NCBI GenBank assembly: GCA_028023455.1
Contig: JAQFVV010000320.1
Location: 682,001 to 746,000, forward strand
Source: Epiperipatus broadwayi
Lineage: Eukaryota; Onychophora; Udeonychophora; Euonychophora; Peripatidae
Reading direction: 5' to 3'
DNA: 64,000 nucleotides
Positions 46,286 through 56,490 of the stretch are shown piece after piece. The position numbers and the translations under genes were made by a program. The notes under the pieces are model-generated. The model had not been told where the DNA came from. It worked only from the letters and a program-made list of their open reading frames with translations, and did no database searches. Within the stretch, counting starts at the first letter, position 1. Each line of letters starts with the position of its first letter.

Positions 46286-46513
46286 GTGAAAGTTTTAAAA
46301 TTTATTCTCTTTTGCATGATCCTCCAACTAACAATAATTATATTAGATAAAAAATCAAACCAAATATACTATTGGATGGATAACTATTTTGACTATGATC
46401 CAAGTAATGAAAAAATAAATCCTAAGCTTATTTGGGGATTTTTACTTATTCTAATATACAATATATATATATTAATCTTTTATAGGAATCCAAGATATTT
46501 GTATAAATTTTAA
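46286..46513 (+). CDS. small hydrophobic ORF, possible two-span membrane protein
   Basis: The frame of 75 codons begins at a GTG; the first ATG is at 46316, giving 65 residues. It shows a hydrophobic start (FILFCMILQLTIIIL), a polar middle with aromatic and acidic residues (YYWMDNYFDYDPSNEKINPK) and a second hydrophobic segment (FLLILIYNIYILIFY) ending in RNPRYLYKF. The layout suits a small membrane protein or exon. A/T-rich DNA yields such frames by chance, so the support is the ordered middle section only. No family is recognised. Confidence 0.2.
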   Translation: MKVLKFILFCMILQLTIIILDKKSNQIYYWMDNYFDYDPSNEKINPKLIWGFLLILIYNIYILIFYRNPRYLYKF

Positions 46514-47284
46514 CTAACTATTTTAAAAGTTGTATGAATTTGCCATAACTTTTTTCTATATTAAAAGATGAATTTATTATACAATACTTTGAGATTTTAA
46601 TTGAATCATCTATTAGTTATAATTAATATCATTTTTAGGTTGGGATTGTTAAAATAGAATTTTATTGGTGGATTAAAATTCCAAAATTCAAAATTTTTTA
46701 AAATAAAACTACCAACAAAACAAAAATTTTTTTTTCCAACTTATATATATATGGTTCAATGCTCAAGAATGAGATCATAATTGAAAAGTCCAAATTTCAT
46801 TTAGATGAAAGACAAACAATATTTATAAAATACACCCTTCATTTGCTAAATCAATTTGTTGCTTTCTAAATGTTTCGGTGGAGGAGATGAACACATAAAA
46901 TGATGAAACAATATTTGCCCTATGTGATATTTCATATATATATATTCATACAAATGTTTTCATGAGTTACTGATATAAAAGACATGCGGGTTCATCCATA
47001 TAAGATTTGACTTAGATATTTCAATATTTTGAATTGATTAAGCACTCAACTGGGAAATGGATACTGCATAAATAGGATTTATTGCTTATTTATTGTTTTT
47101 TTTTTTTTCAAATTTCTACACGTTTTTCTAGTTGTGGAACTCTAACAATTATTGTGAACATTGTTTATAGTGCCTTTAGAGCTATCTTTATAGACACCTT
47201 TTACAGTGCCTCTAAAATTATATAATATTCATTTCCCAGCTCATGTGATCAAGTCAAAATGTTGGAATATATAATTAAAATCTT
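46514..47284. other. AT-rich DNA without a gene
   Basis: Near 47160-47215 the words TAGTGCCTTTAGAG and CAGTGCCTCTAAAA form a weak short repeat. Nothing else is supported. Confidence 0.45.
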
Positions 47285-47561
47285 ATATAAATGGGATGAA
47301 TAGTATAGATTACCTAAGAGATAGAGACTTTACTCAAGTAAAATCATAGTTAATAATAAAGAAATTAGTATACATAAATTGAAACAAACTTTATGTGTTT
47401 ATGATCATAAATCCCTAAATTATACCAATATGTTTTTATAATAAATCAGTTAATAAGAAATGCTAGCTTTTATTGAAGTAATAAATCCTGGAATAACAAT
47501 TTAAATGCCAAGTGATTTATATATATGTGAGATATTATGGTTTAAATTATGTTTTAGTTAT
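47285..47561. repeat. dispersed repeat segment linked to 52915-53095 and 54645-54760
   Basis: 47285-47460 matches 52915-53095 (TAATAAAGAAATTAGTATAC, CATAAATCCCTAAATTATAC). 47459-47561 matches 54645-54760 (TCCTGGAATAACAATTTAAA against TCCTAAAATAACAATTTAAT). The two halves are joined here and separated there. The translated 53-kb version has KFDNKEISIHKMKQSL, so an old coding part is possible. Confidence 0.7.
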
Positions 47562-49348
47562 ATTCTCAATTTATTGAGTAAATAATATTCAGGACTGAAA
47601 ACTCAATATAATATCAACAATAATTTATTTACAATAAGTAACAATAGATAAGTACCAGATAATTGATATAATAAAGAAACGATGCCTCACAATGAAATAA
47701 TAGTACAAGTATTTGGATCTATGATGTTAGGACAACAGCCTTATCTTTCATAACCTAGAAGAAGATAGATATATTTTATAATTTAACTTTTATTAAAGAA
47801 ATATAAAATAATAAGAACTCTTTAACTTATTATGATTTATTATTACAATGCAAGAAAATCTAAATAAGTTATTTATATAATATCTAATTGATGGTTATTT
47901 ATAATTCAGAATCATTATTATTTTGTTCTAGTTGTGTTTATGTTCATTTATTCATCTCAAGAAAACACACATAAATGTTGAACAACTTTTCAAATAAGAT
48001 TCCAACATAATATTTAGGTATTTTCAGTGGGTGAGATTATAAATAATTATAATCTAGTTGTATTTTAACTTTCACACTCCATGAGAATTATCCAATATTC
48101 ACAAAACAAATAATGATCTGAAGGTATTAGAAGAAACTTATTCCCATTAAAATATAATGTGGTTTCATCTCCAGAATATTAGGCAATAATAATCCATCTA
48201 AATAATTATCATAAAACATACATTAGATAGAATTAAGTTTCAATTTACAAGAGATCCATTTGGTTTTGCAGTCACAATTTCATTAATCTAGTAACCGTTA
48301 CTCTGTCTATTGTGATATGTTTTTATTCTTGTATATAAGACTACACATGCAAGCACAATGTTAATTTATGATAGATTTGGTCAATATACATAAAACAGAT
48401 AATCCAACAGATGGCATTGAAATAAAATAAGAATGAAAAAATTCAAGAGATTGACAATTCTTCACAAATAATTATCCTATCTTTATGTATTAACATTATT
48501 CCTTAGTTTCCTTAATATTGTTATTGATTTTATTTTTGAATACTCTTTTACTATCATAGGTACATACATGTATATATCTTATCTAAGGTTAAAAGAGAAT
48601 ATTTTAACATTTCCATTATTCGAATGTGATGTTTATAATATTTTGATTACTATTAAGTCATTGATTTAGATTTAATTCATCTGAAAGATAGACATCAAAC
48701 TTCTTTTAACCAGAAATGCTGTACAATTCCTTTATATAACTTTTCATAATAGTATATATTGTTATTTCCATAACAAAAGCAATGTTTGTTAAGATTACAA
48801 ATTTAAAAACAAAACAAAAAATTTTTAAAAAGAGAACACAAGTACCGGGTCTTTTACTTGATAACTTATTCAAATGATGTAATATCTATGCCATTGCTAC
48901 TTGACATGCTCATGATGATGTCTCAAAAATTTATTGAGCTACTGTTATTGTAAATAATTAGATTTTAAAATATGAATTATAGATTTCAAACATCAGCCAT
49001 ACACATTCTTATGAATATATTCATGCACACAAAATGTAATTTATTTATTATTAATGTACTTATCAAAATACATGTGTATAAGCACATGATTTTAAAGATA
49101 AAGGGAATAGATAATAGATTTTGCATATTCTAAAATATTGACAGTAAATCTTTTAAATAAAATATAAGGAATATCAACTGTAAATCGATTCACAGCTAAT
49201 GTGTATGTATAATGAGATCATGGAGACTTTCATTTACGAAATCAATGACTAACAATGCTAGCATAAAATAATGAGTTAACATTTAGTACATATAAAAAAA
49301 TATAACTATATAAATGATTATATTTGGTTGGGACATACCAGATGGCAC
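47562..49348. mobile_element. 1.8-kb repeat, copy 1
   Basis: It is homologous over its whole length to 58401-60450, from ATTCTCAATTTATTGAGTAA to CAGATGGCAC. Divergence is visible in almost every line, so the duplication is old. Copy 1 lacks the SINE of copy 2 and keeps the uninterrupted site AATAAGAACTCTTTAACTTA at 47812-47831. No transposase or RT is recognised. Confidence 0.85.
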
Positions 49349-51179
49349 ATAGCCTCCTACTCAAAAAAAAAGTTTTTTTTTAAGTATCCTTTTGAACCTA
49401 TGCTTCTCAAGTCTTCTATTTCTTTGAAGGTCCTTAGCCATGAGTTTTATTCCATGATAACAAAAATATTTGGTTAAATATCAACTATTAACATTAAAGC
49501 AAATTGACCAAATGCTAACCAATCTTGATAAGGAATTAGATATGTGAGTGGAAAAAGTACCAAGCTTAAACTCACTTTCCAATACTTAAATGAAATGAGC
49601 AACTATTAATTAAATCATATGTTAATTTCTTGAAGATGTTGCACCTACATTGTGAGCTAAATGGTGCATTATATGGTCATTAACCAGGGACCTTTGGTTC
49701 AAATATCTTTTGGGAATGTCAGGAAAATTCAATTAAACATCCTCTTCTAAAGTCCAATTCATCAATAATTATTATTTTGCTGGGATTTCTCTCTACCAGA
49801 TACTCTGTAGTGATCCCAGAATATCCTTCAACTGATACTTCACTATCAATCTACCTAAAGTTTTGAACACATGCACATATCTACAGTTTGGACAACTCCA
49901 AGAAAAGGCTTAATCATTTCAATCCACAATTAGCAATACACATGATACTTTGCATTCTATACCTCTACTTATCAAATATCCATTCACCATCAGTGTTTAG
50001 CACATCTTTAAAAATCAGTACAAATGGTACATTGTTATATGGCCAGTTATGAGATTATCATAAACCATAGCCTTATCATTCAATACTTATAATAATTAGA
50101 AGCAATGCTAACTAATTTCAACAACATTAAAATATTGCATCACAACATATGTCATCACCTAACTAAAAGTCTGACTAGAAGTCTTTTATTTACCTTCTCT
50201 TAGATCTCGTGCATTTATTAATATGTGACTTGCTTTGGTCATGTCCTACAAAACTGTATATATTATATGACCAACTTAAAATACCTATCTGAAAGAAAAA
50301 AACAATAAAATGGGCATTTTTAAACTCTCTATATCTTTTCACACAAAATAATATTTTAAATAAAGAGATCATATTCTGTGATCATTAATCCTTTTCATGA
50401 ATGTAAAGTCATGTAATTTAATAATTTCCCCTCTATGGTAGCCATGATGTTTACTTTCCTAAGGTATATGATAAAATATTTTAACTATATTACTTATTAA
50501 CTACAGTATCCTTTGAAATTTCTGAAATTATGGGTTTGATTTGAAAGCTAGCATATTTTAAAAATAACAATGTTGGACTAAAAGAAAATACATAAAAGAA
50601 TTCTAATTTAAATTACACATGAAACAATAAAGGACTTAAATTGGTACTTTAAGCAATCCCATCCATATTCAAATAATTCATATAAAAAGTTTGAATAGAT
50701 AGTATCTATTAAAATTTTCCTTTTAAATTTGATGGGATATTTGTGGAGTAAGTACCTTATTAAAACTAAAATGAATGCCCATAGGGTCAACAGTACCCTT
50801 AATCCTTGAATGTATATAAAGACTACATTTCTATACCAGATAAAATAGCTTTCCTCTTCACTGACACTTAATCAATATTTATTTTCAATTTGTATCTTTA
50901 TCTTACATCTACAACTATACTGATGCCAATGATTAATGGTCATGGGAACATTAAAATTGGTAAGGTCTATCCTTTCATGATAAGACCTAATTTTCCAATT
51001 ATAACATTATCTTCATCATCATTATTACCACAAAATGATGAATTAAAGATTTTCATCTCACTCACTTTAATTTTTAATTTTTAATTTTCTCTTAATAGTC
51101 TCTTTCATCATTGAGAACTTTGGAAGATCTCAAATTAACCTTAAGCAAATTAAACATTGTCACTTCATTAAAATTTCTT
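49349..51179. other. interval with decayed, unassigned coding traces
   Basis: No gene is intact. On the minus strand near 49880-49960 one frame gives FSWSCPNCRYVHV, reminiscent of the last half of a PHD-type finger as found in some retroelement ORFs. Further frames at 50190-50790 have no motif. The A/T content is lower at 49680-50000. Confidence 0.35.
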
Positions 51180-51420
51180 AAAGCTCTGTTATAGCTACAG
51201 CAATTTCTTCTCTGGGATTAACATTATAAGGGAGTAGTCTGATCTTGTCACTGTCAAGTAAGTGAGGGAAAGTATCCCTAAGAAACACTTCAAAATGACT
51301 ATTAATATTGACACTGTTACGCTGATAGTTACCAGAAATTCTTCAAATCCATCTGTCACTGGTTCTATTCTGGGATTCATAGTAAAAAAATTTAGCAACT
51401 AACCCTATTTTAATTCTCAC
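51180..51420 (-). pseudogene. decayed ORF of unknown family
   Basis: On the minus strand one frame reads ISGNYQRNSVNINSHFEVFL, then RDTFPHLLDSDKIRLLPYNV and NPREEIAVAITEL. This is polar, balanced and unlike chance frames. It is joined through a stop or frame change to further readable text on both sides. The part around NPREEIAVAITEL resembles the segment before the RT domain in retroelements, but this is only a guess. Confidence 0.35.
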
Positions 51421-51722
51421 AGATTCATCTATCATATTATTACTTGGAAATTCTTTACTTTCAACTCCTATAATATTAAAATAAATTTCAGTCTCTTTAA
51501 GTTTAGCCTTATATCTTAACTTCTCTATTAGCTCTTAATTCAGCATTCCATTTATCCATCTTACTATTTAATTCATGAAATTTTTTGTTAGCTTATGTTT
51601 TCTGCTCTTCAAAATTCTTATTCAGAACTTCATGCTTTGTGATTATTATTCTCAATAGGTCAGGGACACTTGCCTCAGATCCTACTTTTAAATTAGTGGT
51701 CTACATAATGATGAATATATAT

Positions 51723-51963
51723 ATGAAAAACAAAAAACACAAGTTAAAAAACTTGCTAACACTTGTATTTATGATAACAGATGGCGTTCTACCAAAAACA
51801 CCGTCAAGCGTAGTTTTCTGTTTACATAAACGTCAGAGCGAGAATTCACTATCTCTAACTTTAATTCCACTTTCAGATCATGATTTCAAGCTATTTGCTA
51901 TCATCAGTGAAAGACAGGAATAAGAAACTAGATCTAAACACAAACTCTGAGCATTTATGAAAC
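51723..51963 (-). repeat. inverted-repeat unit, left arm
   Basis: These 241 bases are the reverse complement of 52003-52243 with only about two differences. The 39-bp loop 51964-52002 separates them. The same loop plus arm occurs a third time at 52371-52602. Confidence 0.9.
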
Positions 51964-52002
51964 GTGTCTAAAAGATTCACGCTTGCAAGCTGAATAGAAA
52001 CT

Positions 52003-52243
52003 GTTTCATAAATGCTCAGAGTTTGTGTTTAGATCTAGTTTCTTATTCCTGTCTTTCACTGACGATAGCAAATAGCTTGAAATCATGATCTGAAAGTGGA
52101 ATTAAAGTTAGAGATAGTGAATTCTCGCTCTGACGTTTATGTAAACAGAAAACTACGCTTGACGGTGTTTTTGGTAGAACGCCATCTGTTATCATAAATA
52201 CAAGCGTTAGCAAGTTTTTTAACTTGTGTTTTTTGTTTTTCAT
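52003..52243 (+). repeat. inverted-repeat unit, right arm
   Basis: This is the partner of 51723-51963. Read from the loop outward it begins GTTTCATAAATGCTCAGAGT and includes GTTTACATAAACGTCAGAGC on the opposite strand. Both arms carry an open frame of 66 codons (DGVLPKTPSSVVFCLHKRQ, SLTLIPLSDHDFKLFAI); its composition is more protein-like than most frames here, but I recognise no family. Confidence 0.9.
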
Positions 52244-52370
52244 AAATGTACCTTTGAGGTCTTTCTTGCAATGATGTATATTGCAGAGGCTTCTACTATG
52301 TAGTGATGCTGAACAAAGATCAGACCCATGTAGCTATCTGGCCCGCTATGCTGAGTTTGAAGACCTTAAT

Positions 52371-52602
52371 GTGTCTAAAAGATTCACGCTTGCAAGCTGA
52401 ATAGAAACTGTTTCATAAATGCTCAGAGTTTGTGTTTAGATCTAGTTTCTTATTCCTGTCTTTCACTGACGATAGCAAATAGCTTGAAATCATGATCTGA
52501 AAGTGAAATTAAAGTTAGAGATAGTGAATTCTTGCTCTGACGTTTATGTAAACAGAAAACTATGCTTGACGGTGTTTTTGGTAGAACGCCATCTGTTATC
52601 AT
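52371..52602 (+). repeat. third copy of loop plus arm, direct orientation
   Basis: It starts GTGTCTAAAAGATTCACGCT, equal to the loop at 51964, and continues through the arm to TCTGTTATCAT. A handful of substitutions separate it from the first two, which are closer to each other. It stops about 47 bases short of the outer arm end. Confidence 0.85.
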
Positions 52603-52815
52603 ATATATATAAGCAGATCTTACCTATTCACTTACACTAAATAATATTAGAAAATATTTATATGAACAACTAATATTCCATTGGTGATGTCTACTCACAG
52701 ATAAACTACATCAATCAAGGCATTAAAAGAAACCTATTAACTCAAGCTTTAAAAAAAAATTATACCCCACTTTTGCCTTAGAAAGATCCTCAATTATATG
52801 CCATTGGAATAGTCA

Positions 52816-53262
52816 ATGATGTTTTGTATAGAAAATATGTATATACGGTTCATCAATCTCAAGTGCCAGTGGTTTGTAATCAAGCCAGGAAGCAGGTGTC
52901 ACAACTGTACCAGTAAAAATGGAATGAATAGTACAAACTGCCCAATCTATTCAACCAAAATCAAATTTGATAATAAAGAAATTAGTATACATAAAATGAA
53001 ACAATCTTTATGTGCTTATGATAATAAATCCCTAAATTATACCAAAATGTTTTTTTGTAATAAATTAGTTAGTAGGAACAGCCATTCCACTAGAGAGAAC
53101 CAAGGACTCCAGTTTACACTGTTACTGGCTCCCCATTTTAGTCACCTTAGTTATGGTTTAGGGAATGATATTTCCCTAAACCAATTCCAATTGACAAGAA
53201 TTATCTTTCAGATCTTTTCTCATACAAGAATTATCACACCAACTGATAACAAGAAAGAATGA
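52816..53262 (+). pseudogene. 148-codon ORF partly made of a dispersed repeat
   Basis: This is the longest frame in the window. Residues around 45-85 (KFDNKEISIHKMKQSLCAYD, SLNYTKMFFCNKLV) coincide with the repeat shared with 47285-47460, where the same frame is broken by stops. The start region has Cys pairs (CQWF, CHNC) and the end has no recognisable domain. It is most likely the rest of a mobile-element protein. A host exon is less likely because the core is repetitive. Confidence 0.35.
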
Positions 53263-53296
53263 CTACAATATTTCTTTAAAGCTCAGTCAGCCAGTC

Positions 53297-54110
53297 AAGT
53301 TTCTAGATAATTCTATTAAAAATTCATTTTTCAAGAAGAATATTGATTTAATTTTGCTTTGCTGACTGAGTGATAGTGTCTGGTTGTTGGGAGGGTTCCT
53401 GGGGGTCTAAATCCTAGTTCTTTTATAGGCAAGAGCTGGGAGGAGGTACTGTGGGGATCGTTGTCAGAATTAGATAGCTCATTCATTTGTTAGCAAGAGT
53501 AATGTTATTCATTGCGGTTTAAGAAATTGCATTACAAACCAGAAATTTACCTAATTTAATGTCATTAGTCTTTTTGACTGTATTTAAACATTATTTTCAA
53601 ATAGTCTCTAATTTTTTACCCATACATACATCCTGTATTAAATCTATTAAGTTATCTCTCAAAACATTAATCTATTTTAAATGCTGAACACCAAAATTAG
53701 CACTAATTTTACCATGTAAGTTTCTAGAAAAGTCTATTGGAAATTCAATTTTGAAGAAAAAATTGGATTCACTAAACCTTGCTGACTGAATGAGAGTGTC
53801 TGGTTGTGGGGAGGGTCCTTGGGGGTTAAATCCTAGTCCCTATGCAGTTTGGGGCTGGGAGGAGGGTGCTGAGTAAATCGTTACCTGAATTGGATGTCTC
53901 ATTCATTTGTTAGCAATAATGGCATTATACATTGCAGTTTAGCGATTGTGCTGCAAGCCAGAGATTTTATCTAATAAATTAATAATTATTTGCTCAATAG
54001 TGAATGTTTTCAGATTATATTTGGACATTAAATTTCAAGTGTTACCCTAGTTTTCGCTCATACATAATATATTGAATCTCTTATAGAGTCTCTCATAATG
54101 CTATTTTATT
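53297..54110. repeat. tandem duplication, unit about 420 bp, two copies
   Basis: Unit 1 (53297-53717) and unit 2 (53718 to about 54110) share AAGTTTCTAGA at the start, then GCTGACTGA, GTGTCTGGTTGT, GGGAGG, GAGCTGGGAGGAGG-like text and TCATTCATTTGTTAGCAA. The inner 120 bases are G-rich on the plus strand and unlike the rest of the window. GCTCAGTCAGC at 53281 is the inverse of GCTGACTGAGT at 53361 and may mark an end. Confidence 0.8.
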
Positions 54111-55640
54111 AGCAAAGTGGAGCACCACAGATCATCACCATTATTAACAATAGTTAAGCATCTTATGCATTAGGACTTCCGGTTTTCATAAGTTATCAGA
54201 GGCTGAAATATGATGGATGAAATTAAAGATGCTATTTGAATTTATACATTCCTCTATGTAGATCAGCAATTGCCATAAATAGCTAATATTATGCTGTTAC
54301 AATGTCAATTAATCTTCAAAAATAATAACTGTGATTGACACTAAATTTTGCAAGATCATAAAGAAAATCAATAAGAGACCGAATAGTAAACTCTATGGAA
54401 AAATTTAAAGTCACTTGGGTAATCTATTAGTTGCCTGAAACTTGAATAGTCCACCCCCCCCCCCCAAACAACCCAAGAACTCTCAATTCTAAAGAATCCA
54501 TCACAGCTTCAAACTCAACCCGACATCACTGGAAGTTTAAACACAAAATAAGACATAGTTAGCAATGCTTAACAACCAGAAAAACATATTGTATTCATCT
54601 TGTAAATCTGATTGATCAATAAATTCTAATTTTTTAAAAAAAAAAGAAATGCTAGAGCTTATTGAAGTATTGAATCCTAAAATAACAATTTAATTGCAAA
54701 CTGATTTATAAACATATGTGATATTATGATTTAAATTATGCATTAGTTAAAGTCAATTGATCAATATATACTGTGCCATTACAATTTAGTCATTAGCTAA
54801 ATTTATTGTAATGTGCATGAAAGAAAATGCTGAACAAAAATCATCATCACATTTTCATAAAAAAGGGAAGCTGTAGGGCATCCAAGTTTAAACCCTACAA
54901 GATCAAGTTCTAAAAGCTTTAGACAGAAAGAGAGTGGGTCAACAATTATATTCTTTATTTGTTTGTGTGTTGATAGAAAGGGAATACACACATTTAAACT
55001 ATTCAATATTTAATTTTTCTGTTAAAAAGCAAAGTTATAACGCATACGTATAGGCAGTGTATGTGTAAGCTATTGTATTGTTTTATATTTCAGATATTAA
55101 TCTTTCTTTAAAACTAACCTATGCTTGATCAATTTTAATATCTTATTCTATACTTCTATTTTTGCTTTTCTATAATTGTAATTGGGATTTAAAAGCTAAG
55201 GATTTAATTTTAAATATTAGGGTTATAATTTCTAAACTAGCATTCATATTATTTTGATGGACAGTTTATGAATGATTTGAAATGATAAAGTATGTGTGTA
55301 CATTACATACAGAAATTTACATTTATTATATATTGAAAGGAAGAAAGATTAAATCTGTCAAATTATTTTTTTTTTACAATTTTGTGTTAAGGGAGAAAAT
55401 CTGTTGAATCAGATTTATATTTTTGTAGCAATTTTGCTTTTGTAAATGATTGTTTGTCATTTTGGAGTTTAAGCTTGGTGGGAACTCTAATTTTGAAATT
55501 GTCTCATCTTAAGATCAAAAGAAAGAAGCTCCAATTTTAGATATTACAGATATACATGAGGAAAAAGGATTAAGACTATTTTTTTCTTCAAGACAAAAGT
55601 TTGTCTGAAAACCAGGTGTGTGATTCCTAAAAAAGATTGC
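54111..55640. other. AT-rich DNA with a C tract and a repeat fragment
   Basis: Twelve C occur at 54454-54465. 54645-54760 is the fragment matching 47459-47561. The minus-strand frame at 54803-55006 has no motif. Confidence 0.45.
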
Positions 55641-55689
55641 ACTTTCCAGCTAAAAACAAATTGGTCAAAAATAGCAAGTCACACTATCA

Positions 55690-55760
55690 CTCTAATTGGG
55701 TGAGTTGACTCAAAAGTCGGATATAAAAGCAGTCTGGAAAATCAGCTGGATTATTATTAT
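55690..55760 (+). promoter_or_regulatory. possible TATA promoter with AP-1-like site
   Basis: GAGTTGACTCA at about 55701 contains TGACTCA, the AP-1 consensus. About 20 bases later GATATAAAAGC (TATAAAAG at about 55721-55728) is a canonical TATA box, and CAGCTGGATTATTATT lies at the right distance for a start site. The spacing is that of a real core promoter, but single motifs are weak evidence. Confidence 0.35.
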
Positions 55761-56490
55761 AACATTTGTGATAGAGACCTTTTTAAAAAAAAATTATCGA
55801 AACTAAAGCAGACAAACATTTTTAATTCTGCTAGATAACCTTTTTTTTTTTTAATCATTTTTTTTATATCAAGTTTTGAATGTTGAAAATATAAGGATGG
55901 CGGGGTAAAAAAATTAATATATGTCTTGTCTGTCTACCAGACTCATCATCAACTAGCACATCATATAGGAAAGAAAAGATGTCTGAAAAATCATATTCTA
56001 CACCTTTCAACTGACCGAGAGAAATAAGATGTTTTTAAACAGAAAGAAGAAAACATTCACCTGCATTTAAAATCAGAAGAAAAGAGTAATCTACTGATAA
56101 ATATTAAATCATCAAGTCCAATTAATTGTTCCAGTAACTGAGTTTAAACCCAGAAAATTTGTAAATGTGAAAACAACTGCTGTACTTCATCCACTAAAAG
56201 AATCATGCTTGACAGGAAGAGAAGAAAAATTAATATAATGATTTCCAATTGTTCACTAAAGCAAATAACCTCAATAGGATCATCATCATCAAACAATTAT
56301 ACACCTCAAGAAAGAGATTGTTCCAACATAAAATGGAAATGGTAACTGCAGAAATATAGACATTATACAAGATAAGTTTGAGCCCTTGGAAGTTCACCAC
56401 AAAACAAAGGATCGGTAATATGACTTTTTATATCTATTTTCTTTATAATATCAGAGTCTTAATAAACTTTTAGCAATAAAGTGGTATATT
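55755..56490 (+). other. possible short Pol II transcript with little coding capacity
   Basis: Downstream of the TATA-like box the plus strand is A-rich with mixed composition up to two AATAAA-type signals (about 56460 and 56476). The first ATG in good context, at about 55979, gives MSEKSYSTPFN and stops. Later frames show CHPL-like and KKTF words but no domain. In meaning it may be a decayed zinc-finger gene leader, a noncoding RNA or a retroposed copy. Confidence 0.25.
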
